NCBI RefSeq assembly: GCF_900101495.1
Contig: NZ_FMUS01000030.1
Span: 1-57,805, forward strand
Source of the DNA: Alkaliphilus peptidifermentans DSM 18978
GTDB taxonomy: Bacteria > Bacillota > Clostridia > Peptostreptococcales > Natronincolaceae
Direction: 5' to 3'
Length of the DNA stretch: 57,805 nucleotides
The notes under the pieces are model-generated. The model was not told the origin of the DNA and did no database searches. It saw only the letters and a program-made list of their open reading frames with translations. Below, piece after piece: positions 16,965 to 26,587 of this stretch. The position numbers and the translations under genes are program-made. Numbering within the stretch: the stretch's first letter is position 1; each line of letters starts with the position of its first letter.

Positions 16965-17507
16965 ATGGCTACTGAAAAAATAATTATGGCAGGCTTCGGT
17001 GGACAAGGGGTTATGTCCATGGGACAGCTATTAACCTATGCTGGTATGATTGAAAATAAGCAGGTATCATGGTTACCTTCCTATGGTCCTGAAATGCGTG
17101 GAGGTACAGCTAACTGTTCCGTAATAGTATCTGATACTCCAGTTGGTTCGCCAATAATAACAGAAGATGCTACTGCAGCAATTGTTATGAATCTTCCTTC
17201 CTTAACTAAGTTTGAAGGAAACTTAAAATCAGGTGGAAACATAATAATAAATAGCTCCTTAATTGAGAAAAAGGCTTCAAGAACAGATGTAAATGCATAC
17301 TATGTTCCTGCCAATGAAATTGCTAATGAAATTGGTAATAATAAGGTAGCAAATATGATTATGCTTGGTGCATATTTAGAGCTTACAAAGGTTGTTTCAA
17401 TAGATACAGTTGTTGAAGCATTAAAGAAGGTATTTGGTCCAAGTAAGCAGGATCTAGTACCATTAAACAAGGAAGCATTAGAACGTGGAGCCAATAGCGT
17501 AAGATAA
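16965..17507 (+). CDS. vorC: 2-oxoisovalerate-type:ferredoxin oxidoreductase, gamma subunit
   Basis: 180 residues with the gamma-subunit signature GFGGQGVMSMGQLL (about 9-22) and PSYGPEMRGGTANCSVIVSD. Last gene of the sigma-54 operon. A terminator starts about 10 nt after the stop. Confidence 0.9.
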   Translation: MATEKIIMAGFGGQGVMSMGQLLTYAGMIENKQVSWLPSYGPEMRGGTANCSVIVSDTPVGSPIITEDATAAIVMNLPSLTKFEGNLKSGGNIIINSSLIEKKASRTDVNAYYVPANEIANEIGNNKVANMIMLGAYLELTKVVSIDTVVEALKKVFGPSKQDLVPLNKEALERGANSVR

Positions 17508-17517
17508 AATAGGTACA

Positions 17518-17560
17518 GAAACACTCTTCTGTTTAAATGCAGGAGAGTGTTTTCTTTTTT
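17518..17560 (+). terminator. Terminator of the buk-ptb-vor operon
   Basis: Hairpin with arms AAACACTCT and AGAGTGTTT, internal CTG/CAG pairing, and a TTTTCTTTTTT tail. Confidence 0.85.
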
Positions 17561-17707
17561 GATAATTCCCCAATGTATCACTGTATCATATAATGTTATT
17601 AGAGATTGGGCATAATAGTAAAACTCCTTAATTACCAAATAATTGAGTTTATTACACTATTATGATAAAATGTATAAGATAAGCTAGACAGAAGGGAGCA
17701 TTATTAA

Positions 17708-19054
17708 ATGGGAAAACTGTTCGGAACAGATGGCGTCAGGGGGATAGCCAATAAGGATTTGACCCCAGAATTAGCTTATAAACTTGGAAGAATTGGTGCC
17801 TTTATACTATTAAAAAACAAAGATAAAAGCAAGGTAGTAATAGGAAAGGATACAAGGCTTTCCGGTGATTTGCTGGAATCCGCAATGGTATCAGGATTTC
17901 TATCTATGGGGGTTGATGTTATTAGCCTTGGTGTAATACCAACACCAGCAGTGGCTTATTTAACAAGACATTTAGAGGCCGATTGTGGAGTTGTAATTTC
18001 AGCCTCACATAATCCGGCAGAATATAACGGTATTAAATTTTTTGATTATAGAGGATTTAAACTTCCAGACGAAGTTGAAGACCAAATTGAGGAATACATT
18101 CTTAATGATAAGGATGTAACATATCGAGCTGTAAAGGAGAAGGTAGGAAAGCTCTCATTTTTAGCAGAAGCCTCCGAATTATATTCAAATTATTTAAAAT
18201 CAACTATAAAGCATGACTTTACAGGAGTAAAGGTAGCCCTTGATGTTGGAAATGGGGCAGCATATAATGTTGCACCAAAGCTATTTAAGGAGTTAGGTGC
18301 AGAGGTGTTTGTAGTTAATAATTCACCAGATGGATTAAACATAAATTATCATTGTGGTTCTACTCACCCAGAGGTACTTCAAGATTTAGTGAAGGAAATA
18401 GGGGCAGATGTAGGAATTACCTTTGATGGAGATGCAGATCGAGCTATAGCAGTGGATGAGAAGTGTCAAATAGTTGATGGCGACCATATAATGGCTATAT
18501 GTGGAACAAAGCTTAAAAAGCATAACGCCTTAAAGAAGGACACCATTGTGGCTACTGTCATGAGTAATATTGGCCTGGATATTGCCATGAAGGAAAGAGG
18601 TTTATCAGTTGCTAAGACTAAGGTTGGAGATAGGTACGTATTGGAAGAAATGATTAAAGAAGGATTCTCCCTAGGTGGAGAGCAATCCGGACATATTATT
18701 TTTCTAGAGCATAATACAACAGGAGATGGATTGTTGACAGCTCTTCAATTGGTTGATACTATAGTAGAAGAGAGAAAAGCTTTTTCAGAGCTATCTGGAA
18801 TGATGACCTCATATCCACAGGTTTTAGTTAACGCAAAGGTTAAAAATGAGAATAAAGAGGCTTATCTACATGATGAGGCCATAGTCAATGAAATAAATAG
18901 AATAGAAGAGCTTATGCATGGACAGGGAAGAGTATTAATTCGTCCTTCAGGAACAGAACCCCTAGTAAGGGTAATGCTGGAGGGGCAAAATCAAGTAGAA
19001 TTAAATACCCTGGCAAAAAATCTAGCAAAAATGATAGAAACAAGGCTGGGGTAG
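17708..19054 (+). CDS. glmM: Phosphoglucosamine mutase
   Basis: Interconverts glucosamine-6- and glucosamine-1-phosphate on the way to UDP-GlcNAc. 448 residues: the phosphoserine loop ISASHNP has its catalytic serine at 100, the metal loop is FDGDADRAI, and the C-terminal sugar-phosphate loop is RPSGTEPLVRV. GAAGGGAGC lies upstream of the ATG. glmS follows behind its ribozyme leader. Confidence 0.96.
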   Translation: MGKLFGTDGVRGIANKDLTPELAYKLGRIGAFILLKNKDKSKVVIGKDTRLSGDLLESAMVSGFLSMGVDVISLGVIPTPAVAYLTRHLEADCGVVISASHNPAEYNGIKFFDYRGFKLPDEVEDQIEEYILNDKDVTYRAVKEKVGKLSFLAEASELYSNYLKSTIKHDFTGVKVALDVGNGAAYNVAPKLFKELGAEVFVVNNSPDGLNINYHCGSTHPEVLQDLVKEIGADVGITFDGDADRAIAVDEKCQIVDGDHIMAICGTKLKKHNALKKDTIVATVMSNIGLDIAMKERGLSVAKTKVGDRYVLEEMIKEGFSLGGEQSGHIIFLEHNTTGDGLLTALQLVDTIVEERKAFSELSGMMTSYPQVLVNAKVKNENKEAYLHDEAIVNEINRIEELMHGQGRVLIRPSGTEPLVRVMLEGQNQVELNTLAKNLAKMIETRLG

Positions 19055-19123
19055 CATTAATATAAATAAATAGGGGTTGACTGGTGAAGGTTAACCCCAT
19101 GAATACTGAAGGGAGGGTTGTCC

Positions 19124-19150
19124 ATGAGAAGAGAAAAGAAAATTGAATAA
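19124..19150 (+). CDS. Possible 8-codon leader peptide before the glmS ribozyme
   Basis: ATG-AGA-AGA-GAA-AAG-AAA-ATT-GAA-TAA (MRREKKIE), preceded by GGGAGGG 7 nt upstream. The stop codon ends 9 nt before the predicted ribozyme cleavage site. AACCC at about 19093 could pair with GGGTT at about 19115 and cover the ribosome site. It may be a real upstream reading frame or a chance one; only the strong ribosome site supports it. Confidence 0.35.
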   Translation: MRREKKIE

Positions 19151-19159
19151 GTAATAAAA

Positions 19160-19293
19160 GCGCCAGAGCTTAGAAATGAAGTGTTTCTGAGCTGACGAGG
19201 ACAGGGTTTATCGAATTTTTTCGGCGGATGCCCTGCGGTGAGTCACCACCGTAAGAAGTCTACAAAACCATGGAGAAATCGATGGGACAAAAA
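19160..19293 (+). ncRNA. glmS ribozyme: glmS glucosamine-6-phosphate-activated ribozyme
   Basis: Self-cleaving riboswitch that destroys the glmS mRNA when glucosamine-6-phosphate is abundant. The conserved core is present in order: AGCGCCAGAGC (cleavage just before G19160), GAGCTGACGAGG, ATCGAATTTTTTCGGCGGAT, the CCGTAAGAAGTC segment and a 3' CATGGAGAAATCGATGGGAC. It sits in the 410-nt gap between glmM and glmS, its usual place. Confidence 0.95.
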
Positions 19294-19466
19294 GGCTTTA
19301 GTTGATAAGTCTGTGAATTGCTATAGGCATTTTTCAGAGGCTTTTTTGTAGTGCCTGTTTTTGTGGTTGTTCAACATGGAATGTCAAAAATATAAAAAAA
19401 ATGAGTTGTGATTATGAATTTAGCAGAAACTAATAATAGAAAAATTATCCGAGAGGAGAAATAAAC

Positions 19467-21296
19467 ATGTGTGGAATAGTTGGATATATTGGAGATAAAG
19501 AGGTAACATCAGTATTGATTGAAGGATTATCAAGATTAGAATATAGAGGATACGATTCAGCAGGTATTGCAGTTTATGATAATAAAGATATTCATGTAAG
19601 AAAGTATAAGGGAAGACTCAGCGTTTTAGCAGATCATTTAAAGGAAGAAACCTTAACAGGTGTAGTGGGAATAGGACACACCAGATGGGCAACCCACGGC
19701 GAGCCATCCGATAGAAATGCCCACCCCCATACAAATGTTGCCGGTAATATAGCCGTTATCCATAACGGAATTATAGAGAACTACATGAAGATTAAAGAAT
19801 GGTTAATGGAAGAAAAAGGGATAGAATTCAAATCTGACACCGATACTGAGGTAATTGCCCATTTAGTTGATCATTTTTATGAGGGGGATCTTTTAGATGC
19901 GGTTTATAAAGCCATTAGAAAAATGGAGGGTGCCTATGCAATAGGTGTAATTTGTAAAGATGAGCCAGACAAAATTGTAGCAGTAAGAAAGGATAGCCCG
20001 CTTATAGTAGGCCTTGGAAAAGGTGAAAACTTCATCGCCTCAGATATACCTGCTCTATTGAAATACACAAGAGAAATGTATCTAGTAGAAAATGACGAAG
20101 TTGTTCTATTAACTAAAGATGATGTAAAGATTTTTAATGAGCTTGGACAACAGATGGATAGAGAGATTTTCCACGTAACATGGGATGCAGAGTCAGCAGA
20201 AAAGGAAGGCTATGAGCACTTCATGATTAAGGAAATCCATGAACAGCCAAAGGGAGTATCAGAAACTCTGTTAAGAAGATTAGACACAGATGAAAATATT
20301 GTTTTAGACGGAATTAAGCTAACAAAAGAAGACCTAGAAAATATCAATAAGGTATATATTGTTGCATGCGGTACAGCCTACCATGCAGGGTTGGTTGGAA
20401 GATATGCTATTGAAAAGTTTGCTAAAATTCCAGTAGAAGTTGATGTAGCATCAGAATTCCGTTATCGTGATCCCTTTGTAGATGATAAGACCCTATTTAT
20501 CGCAGTAAGCCAGTCTGGCGAAACCTTAGACACACTGGCAGCCTTAAGGGAAGCAAAAAGAAAGGGTGCAAGAATCCTTTCAATTGTAAATGTAGTTGGT
20601 AGCTCCGTAGCCCGTGAATCTGATGATGTGTTTTATACCTGGGCAGGGCCAGAAATTGCTGTAGCCTCAACAAAGGCATATACAACACAGCTGGTGGCAA
20701 TGTATTTAGTTGCCCTTCATATGTCTTCAGTAAAGGGAACCTTAACAAAAGACCAATACGACGGTATAATAAAAGAGTTAAAGACAATGCCAGAAAAGGT
20801 TAAAAATATACTAGATAACCATACAAGAATTCAACACCTTGCCGATGGACAATTTAACAACGAAAGCGTATTCTTTATGGGAAGAGGCCTGGATGTTCAT
20901 GTTGCCCACGAAGGATCATTAAAGCTAAAGGAAATTTCCTATATCAATTCCTTTGCCATAGCAGCAGGGGAGTTAAAGCATGGAACAATAGCATTAATTG
21001 AAGATGGAACCCTTGTTGTTGCCCTAGCAACCCAAGACCGTCTATATGATAAAATGCTCTCAAATATTCAAGAGGTAAGGGCAAGAGGTGCATTTGTTGT
21101 TGGGGTGGCAAAGGAAGGTAATAAAGAAATAGAAAAAACAGCAGATGTAGTTTTATATGTACCAGACACAATGGACGAATTAACACCAATACTAAGCGTT
21201 ATTCCACTACAGCTATTGGCATATTATATTGCAGTAGCAAGGGGATGCGATGTAGATAAACCAAAAAATTTAGCAAAATCGGTAACGGTTGAGTAG
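19467..21296 (+). CDS. glmS: Glutamine-fructose-6-phosphate aminotransferase (isomerizing)
   Basis: Makes glucosamine-6-phosphate from fructose-6-phosphate and glutamine. 609 residues: an N-terminal glutaminase with Cys2 as nucleophile (MCGIVGYIG, RWATHGEPSDRNAHPH), then two SIS sugar-isomerase domains (SQSGETLDTLAALREAK; STKAYTTQ), and the C-terminus KNLAKSVTVE typical of the family. GAGAGGAG precedes the ATG. Expression is controlled by the ribozyme in its leader. Confidence 0.97.
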   Translation: MCGIVGYIGDKEVTSVLIEGLSRLEYRGYDSAGIAVYDNKDIHVRKYKGRLSVLADHLKEETLTGVVGIGHTRWATHGEPSDRNAHPHTNVAGNIAVIHNGIIENYMKIKEWLMEEKGIEFKSDTDTEVIAHLVDHFYEGDLLDAVYKAIRKMEGAYAIGVICKDEPDKIVAVRKDSPLIVGLGKGENFIASDIPALLKYTREMYLVENDEVVLLTKDDVKIFNELGQQMDREIFHVTWDAESAEKEGYEHFMIKEIHEQPKGVSETLLRRLDTDENIVLDGIKLTKEDLENINKVYIVACGTAYHAGLVGRYAIEKFAKIPVEVDVASEFRYRDPFVDDKTLFIAVSQSGETLDTLAALREAKRKGARILSIVNVVGSSVARESDDVFYTWAGPEIAVASTKAYTTQLVAMYLVALHMSSVKGTLTKDQYDGIIKELKTMPEKVKNILDNHTRIQHLADGQFNNESVFFMGRGLDVHVAHEGSLKLKEISYINSFAIAAGELKHGTIALIEDGTLVVALATQDRLYDKMLSNIQEVRARGAFVVGVAKEGNKEIEKTADVVLYVPDTMDELTPILSVIPLQLLAYYIAVARGCDVDKPKNLAKSVTVE

Positions 21297-21389
21297 AGTA
21301 TAAAAAAGAAAAACAAGTTGTTGTTGTCGAATCAAAATAAAGACTGGTGAATAAGAATAAAGATTGATAAAAAATAATAAAGATTAGTG

Positions 21390-21445
21390 AAAGCCCAGAG
21401 GGACTTGGCAGGAAAAGGTGCTGCCAGGCCACGCTGGGCTTTTGT
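21390..21445 (+). terminator. Terminator after glmS
   Basis: AAAGCCCAG and CTGGGCTTT close a stem that contains a second GGCAG/CTGCC hairpin, followed by TTTTGTT. It lies about 90 nt downstream of the glmS stop. Confidence 0.75.
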
Positions 21446-22223
21446 TATGTGGAAATTCCGAGGTACGGAGGAAAGGCGAAGCATAGGTATAAAAAAAGTA
21501 AATAAATATATAAATAAATAATTAAATTTTGCTCTATATTTCATACGGAAAGACTTCTGAAGCCCTCGGAAGAGAGTTCTATCCGCCCATAATATCAATA
21601 AATAAATAATTAAATATGCAAGAAATCCTCTGAACTCCCTGCAAAAACTAGGACTTTTCACCACACTTTATTATTATTTTTTCTTACTTATTTTTACATT
21701 TTTAGCCTTTGTATAGGCTCGAAACTCCGTATTTTTCACCAAACTTTATTATTACTACAATAAATAATTAATTATATTATTATGGCTATAATCCTACTTA
21801 TATTTCATATACTATAGTAGATCCTGAAAATATGACATGGAATGTTGCTGGAATTACATTTGAGTTGGAAAGGCAGTAGAATAATAAAAAAATTGTATAA
21901 AAGCAAAAGCCTTACAATGGTGGAAATTGTATGGCTTTTATTAATCTTAAGGAAGTTAAATTTTATAGGTATCTAATGGATTATTTAGTTTCTAGTGATA
22001 ATAGAGTTGGCTTGGCAATACAAAATTTTACAAACTATTAGAAGGATATAGTGGGGAAATGTTGAATACTCTTGAATAGTACATAATACCTATATTAAAT
22101 GAAATTTTCAACCATATAAAGTAATGTAAATGGCAAACTTATTGAAAGATAAGGGCGCAAAACCATGTATCTAAGGGGTTAAAAATCCTATGAATGACAG
22201 GTTACCATTATTAGAGTGAAAAA
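21446..22223. other. Long non-coding, degraded stretch
   Basis: No intact gene. It contains AATAAATAATTAA words (near 21512, 21598 and 21763), a repeated TTTCACCA(C/A)ACTTTATTATTA at about 21657 and 21735, and a hairpin with TTACAAT/ATTGTA arms and a T-rich end (about 21898-21942). One frame at about 21783-21880 reads SYTIVDPENMTWNVAGITFELERQ before its stop. It has no start codon and looks like the tail of a lost gene. Confidence 0.45.
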
Positions 22224-22931
22224 ATGAACTACCTCCCTTTGAATAATTCAAGGGGGGAAGTGGTATATATGGATGTGGAGTGTAGTCTACAGCAAGATAA
22301 TAATTCATGTACCATAATTTTCTCTATGTTTGATGTTACTAAGTATATTTTAAGACAAGAAAAATTAAATAGAGTATTACAGATATTTGAGAAGTCAGAT
22401 GATATTATATACTCTTTTGATTTAAAACCTGAGCCCAACTATATTTACTTAAGCCCGGCCATTGAAAAATGTTTGGGCTACAGTCTGGATGAGAACAAGA
22501 AAAATCCATTCCTTGCATGTGATGTTGTACATCCTGATTATTATGATGTTCAAGTGAGTAAGATAAGAGGCGAAATAGATATAGATAGTAATCAGAGTTT
22601 TATTACGAGGTATAAGCATAAAACAAGTGGAGAATATATTTGGTTCGAAGATCAATGTATTCCTATTTATGATGAGTATGGGGAACTGCGAAGAATTGAT
22701 GGAATATGTAGAAATATACACGAAAGAAAACAGTTGGAAGAAAAGTTGTGGTATTTAAGTTATCATGACACCCTAACAGGGCTCTATAATAGAACATATT
22801 TTGAAGAAAGAATAAAAGAACTAGATGAAGGAAGAGATGTTCAAGCAGGAATTGTTATTTGTGACTTAGACAATTTAAAATATATTAATGATAAACTAGG
22901 GCATTATGAGGGAGACCAGATAATAAAATGA
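22224..22931 (+). pseudogene. Truncated PAS-GGDEF (diguanylate cyclase-type) gene
   Basis: 235 codons. The N-terminus begins in the middle of a PAS domain, a complete PAS/PAC follows (about 43-168, ending IDGICRNIHERKQLEEKL), then the start of a GGDEF domain (YHDTLTGLYNRTYFEERI, VICDLDNLKYINDKLGHYEGD). A stop falls before the GG(D/E)EF active-site motif, so no cyclase activity is possible. After the stop the same frame reads LEGLVETYQENP, suggesting an internal deletion. No ribosome site precedes the first ATG. A decayed signalling gene. Confidence 0.8.
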
Positions 22932-23171
22932 CTTGAAGGACTCGTAGAAACGTATCAAGAGAACCCTTGAGGAGTTTAATAAATTAAAAAAATTGTAGGA
23001 AAAAAGGATCTATGTTAAATGTTAAAAAATTAAGATAATACAAGATAAATGTATGCTTTATATAGGATCTTTATAAGAAAGACATAGGAGATATAAGTCC
23101 TCTCAGACTTTGCTCTTTTACAAAATAGACTATAGAATGTATTTATAAAGTTAAGAGAGGGTGTTGAACTC

Positions 23172-24023
23172 ATGAATAGTTTAAGTGTTAATGTTTATGG
23201 AGAAGTATTTGATGAAATAAAAGTTCAGTCTATGCATAGCCCCACGACTAAATATGTTATTAGATGTGGCAATGTAAGTTGATCTAAAAATGGAAATTAC
23301 AAACCAGTGATTTATATTTTAATGGAGTATAAAGGGCATTTGGAAATGCATACAAATCCGCCTCATTATATGATTGAGCCAGATCGATTAGGTGTGAGTG
23401 ACTTGACAAAGGTAATTAATGCAATGGAAGAAATGAAGAGAAGATTTAATATAAAATAGTTACTAGAGGTTGTTCTGGAAGTCTTATGCTCAGTAAAATT
23501 ATACCTTTTGGAGGAATCGGATAGTCTGCAAGTTGAGTATGATTTAAATGGTAATATCTTTGTATTTGCAACACTAGAAGGAGATCTAATATTTTAAAAA
23601 GAAAGCAAGGTTTATACTGCACCTCATGGAATAGGAGAGTGGGTACCAGAGTCAGTAAGTGAAACATTTGATGATCCAATAGGTATAGAGATGGAAGGAC
23701 ACCTAATATATGTTTTTAGACAACCTAATATAAAACATAAGTATTTCCAGTTCAACACTGAAGATGAATATTTTAAAAACATAAGAGAGTTTGTTGATAA
23801 CACTGAGGTTACAAATAATAGTATAGCATTATTAGCATTAAGGTATGGAACTGAAGAAGATGGGGGATTATTCTGGCTATCTAAAATAGGGGATTATGTG
23901 GACGAGTTATTAGAGAAGAAAGCCAAAACTAAGATTGATTTTATTTATTTCCCTTTTTACTATGGAAAAGATGAGGACAAGGCCGGGATTATGGAGGTGG
24001 ATATTTTCATCACGGGGGTTTAG
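23172..24023 (+). pseudogene. Open frame interrupted by three in-frame stops
   Basis: One frame of 283 codons, starting with ATG 23172 (GAGAGGGTGTTGAACTC upstream), is broken by TGA at 23280, TAG at 23457 and TAA at 23595, then runs open to 24023. Coding-like text continues on both sides of the TGA (CGNVS-stop-SKNGNYKPVIYIL; tryptophan is a likely original residue) and of the TAA (LEGDLIF-stop-KESKVYTAPHG). The TAG could be a true end, making this two adjacent genes. The last part (from ATG 23691, 110 residues) could still be translated. No family recognised. Confidence 0.6.
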
Positions 24024-24130
24024 TGAGATAATGCGGCTGTTTAATTCCAATTTGCTGCTACCATTGGCATGAAGAATGTCAGGATAATTCAGAGTGTTTT
24101 CATCAAAAGATTTTTACTATAAACCATAGA

Positions 24131-24328
24131 ATGAATCATAAAGATATATCCAAAATCACATATAAGGTTTTGGCTCATACTGATTATGTGGACAAAGTAA
24201 TGGAGCGAATAGATAATCAAGAACGCTATCAAATTGCTCCCGGAAGATATTGTATCAATGGTTCATACCACTATAAAGACTTTAATGTTACTAATGATAC
24301 TGTATATGATGCGTTTTCTTTAAGATAA
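24131..24328 (+). CDS. Small hypothetical protein or remnant
   Basis: 65 residues (MNHKDISKITYK...DTVYDAFSLR), ending 39 nt before the DUF1848 gene. The composition is protein-like, but no ribosome site precedes the ATG and no domain is recognised. It lies in a region with several broken genes, so it may be the tail of one. Confidence 0.35.
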   Translation: MNHKDISKITYKVLAHTDYVDKVMERIDNQERYQIAPGRYCINGSYHYKDFNVTNDTVYDAFSLR

Positions 24329-24367
24329 ATAAAGACGACCTAAAAATTTAGATTAGGAGTGTTTTCA

Positions 24368-25450
24368 ATGGCCTCAAATAAGTGGGATACAATAGATATT
24401 GATACAAATGAAGGGAGAATAAAAGGGGTTGCACCTATTATTATCTCTGCAAGCCGGTCTACTGATATACCTGCATTTTATTCTGAATGGTTCATTAATA
24501 GGTTGCGGGAAGGATATGTTAAGTGGGTAAATCCCTTTAATAGAAGACCACAGTATATTTCTTTTGATAAGACTCGTGTAATTGTATTCTGGACCAAAGA
24601 TGCTCAACCTATAATTCCACACCTTAAAGAGATTGATAACAAAGGAATCAGTTATTATTTTTCATTCACAGTAAATGACTATGAAGAAGAAGGATTTGAG
24701 ATAAGAGTAAGAAAACTTGATAAAAGAATCGATACATTTAAGAGGCTGTCAGAAAAGATAGGGAAAGATAAAGTGATTTGGAGATTTGATCCTTTAATAA
24801 TGACTGATAAAATTACTGTGGAAGGTTTATTGGATAAGATATTGAAGGTGGGAAATCAGATTTCAGACTATACAAATAAAATTGTAATAAGTTTTGCAGA
24901 TATTTCTACCTATCAAAAGGTACAGAAAAATTTAAAACAACACAATATCAATTACAAAGAGTTTAATCCTGAAACGATGGAAGCAGTGGCAAAAGGATTG
25001 AACGAAATAAATAAAAATTGGGGATTGGATATAGCAACTTGCTCAGAAGGAATTGATTTAAGTACATACAATATTAAAAGGAATAAATGTATAGATGATG
25101 ATTTAATGATTAAAGTATTTTCTCAAGACAAAGAACTGATGCGCTTTTTAGGTTATGATTACTATAGTAAAAATTCACAATTTGAGGAAATTACCCTGTT
25201 TGATCTAGTAGATAGTAATAATAAACCTATTTTTGAAAGTATGATGGATAATAACGTTGATAAAAGTAAAAAGTTAAAGGATAAAGGTCAACGTGAGTCT
25301 TGTGGATGCATAGTGAGTAAAGATATAGGACAATATGATACTTGTAGCAATCAGTGTATATATTGCTATGCTAATAGTTCACCTACGATGGCTAATAGTA
25401 ATTATTTAAAGTATCTAAAAACTAGTAGAAATGGAGAGTCGATTTTATAA
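24368..25450 (+). CDS. DUF1848 family protein with C-terminal CX3CX2C motif
   Basis: 360 residues matching DUF1848: an N-terminal IISASRSTDIPAFYSEWF, GYVKWVNPFNRRPQYISF, WTKDAQPIIPHL, then WRFDPLIM, and a C-terminal cysteine cluster CGCIVSKDIGQYDTCSNQCIYCYAN. The last part has the CX3CX2C spacing of a radical-SAM iron-sulfur site, unusually placed at the C-terminus. Function is not established. ATG 24368 is chosen because TAGGAG lies 8 nt upstream; a GTG three codons earlier overlaps that site. It is the only clearly intact gene in the 21.3-26.5 kb degraded zone. Confidence 0.85.
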   Translation: MASNKWDTIDIDTNEGRIKGVAPIIISASRSTDIPAFYSEWFINRLREGYVKWVNPFNRRPQYISFDKTRVIVFWTKDAQPIIPHLKEIDNKGISYYFSFTVNDYEEEGFEIRVRKLDKRIDTFKRLSEKIGKDKVIWRFDPLIMTDKITVEGLLDKILKVGNQISDYTNKIVISFADISTYQKVQKNLKQHNINYKEFNPETMEAVAKGLNEINKNWGLDIATCSEGIDLSTYNIKRNKCIDDDLMIKVFSQDKELMRFLGYDYYSKNSQFEEITLFDLVDSNNKPIFESMMDNNVDKSKKLKDKGQRESCGCIVSKDIGQYDTCSNQCIYCYANSSPTMANSNYLKYLKTSRNGESIL

Positions 25451-25571
25451 TTTTATGTTTTTTAGTAGGTATCAGAGTTAGGTAGTGTTCTCACTGAAGG
25501 TACAATCAGATTTTAAATAGGATACTAATAACTAAATATCTAGTAGAATTATTAGGAAAAAGAGGTGGAGT

Positions 25572-25863
25572 ATGTTTTTAGAATTTAAAGACTATATAGA
25601 GTATTGCACAAATTTTGCTAGTAGAGTGGATAGACATATTTTATAAGGAAGTTAATTTAAATAACATTGGAAAAAATGATTACTTTTTAATGGCTGCAAT
25701 GATAGATAATGATGAGTCTACTATAGAAAAGTGTCTAAAGAAGTTTGAATGGGGGTTTACTCCCAGTAGTTTTGAAAAATCAACTTTTTGGAAAGGTTAT
25801 GGAGATAAAGGAGAAATAACGTTTACTGTAGGAAATGAGTTTAAGGATTTTGAAGAAGTATAA
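25572..25863 (+). pseudogene. Frameshifted small gene
   Basis: The ATG at 25572 has an excellent ribosome site (AGAGGTGGAGT) but its frame stops after 24 codons (MFLEFKDYIEYCTNF...). From the TTTT run at 25613-25616 the +1 frame continues open as LVEWIDIFYKEVNLNN... to 25863. Joining the two gives a protein of about 96 residues. The break is most simply a one-base gain or loss in that T run. No family recognised. A sequencing error is the alternative. Confidence 0.55.
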
Positions 25864-26250
25864 GAATATTTAATAGCATATAGAACTTTTTCTGCTTTCT
25901 TGTGTCCGCGCTGTTTTTGAGACGTCCATATTTGGTAAGCGATAGATATCTCATATTCTGCTGAACTAAATCTAAAAATAATTGTTTTAATGAAAGTCAC
26001 ATTATGATACAATATTTTCAACAAATATTTGAAAAAAAGCGAGGATTTCATTTGGTTTTATTAAAATTTTGGATCTTGTACTTCAATAAATCTCAATTTT
26101 CTTCAACAAAAGAAAATATGAGATTTTTCTATTGTATTCAGCGGAATATGAGAGATATATTACCGTCGTGTAATCCCTATATTATTATGCTAAACTACCT
26201 TCAATACAAAAAAAGATTTCAAGCATCTTAGTGATAATTTTTATCAAACT

Positions 26251-26287
26251 TTATTTTAAACCTACAGTAATTGTAGGTTTAAAATAA
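26251..26287. terminator. Perfect 16-bp hairpin
   Basis: TTATTTTAAACCTACA-GTAAT-TGTAGGTTTAAAATAA. It can be read as a terminator on either strand. No intact gene ends nearby. Confidence 0.6.
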
Positions 26288-26310
26288 GTTAGATTAAAAG
26301 AAGTCCAATT

Positions 26311-26357
26311 AAAAACACCTCTTTATAAAATATATTATAAAGAGGTGTTTTTTTTAT
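26311..26357 (+). terminator. Strong intrinsic terminator without an obvious gene
   Basis: Arms of 18 complementary bases (AAAAACACCTCTTTATAA and TTATAAAGAGGTGTTTTT), a 6-nt loop and a T run. It probably ends a lost gene or a small RNA from the preceding region. Confidence 0.75.
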
Positions 26358-26587
26358 AGCTAAGAAAAAGCCTGCTTAATCTATCTATTATCAAAAAATT
26401 AATGTAAATAATAAACTAAAAAAATTGTAAAATATTTCAAGCTGTGATACAGTAAAATTATCATTGTAGTAAAATTTAAAAATATGGTTTCAAATACCAC
26501 TAGAAAAGAATACCCAAAACGAATTTTATATCAGAAATTAATCAATATACATAATTTGTAGAGGTTGGAGTTTAAAAGGAGAGTAAA

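Larger units (their letters stand above)
25864..26587. other. Gene-free stretch with orphan hairpins
   Basis: About 720 bp. An open frame at 26004-26231 has no ribosome site and poor composition. The notable content is two strong hairpins near its right end (26251-26287 and 26311-26357, listed separately) with no convincing gene in front of them. Confidence 0.4.

Noticed and set aside
21332-21664. 110-residue minus-strand protein
   Set aside because: It crosses the glmS terminator and repeated AT-rich words, and the composition is not protein-like.
23172-23459. TGA at 23280 as a selenocysteine codon
   Set aside because: The same frame also holds TAG and TAA stops, there is no hairpin typical of a SECIS right after, and the context favours a lost tryptophan.
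26004-26231. 75-residue protein
   Set aside because: No ribosome site, AT-driven composition, and it lies in a degraded stretch.
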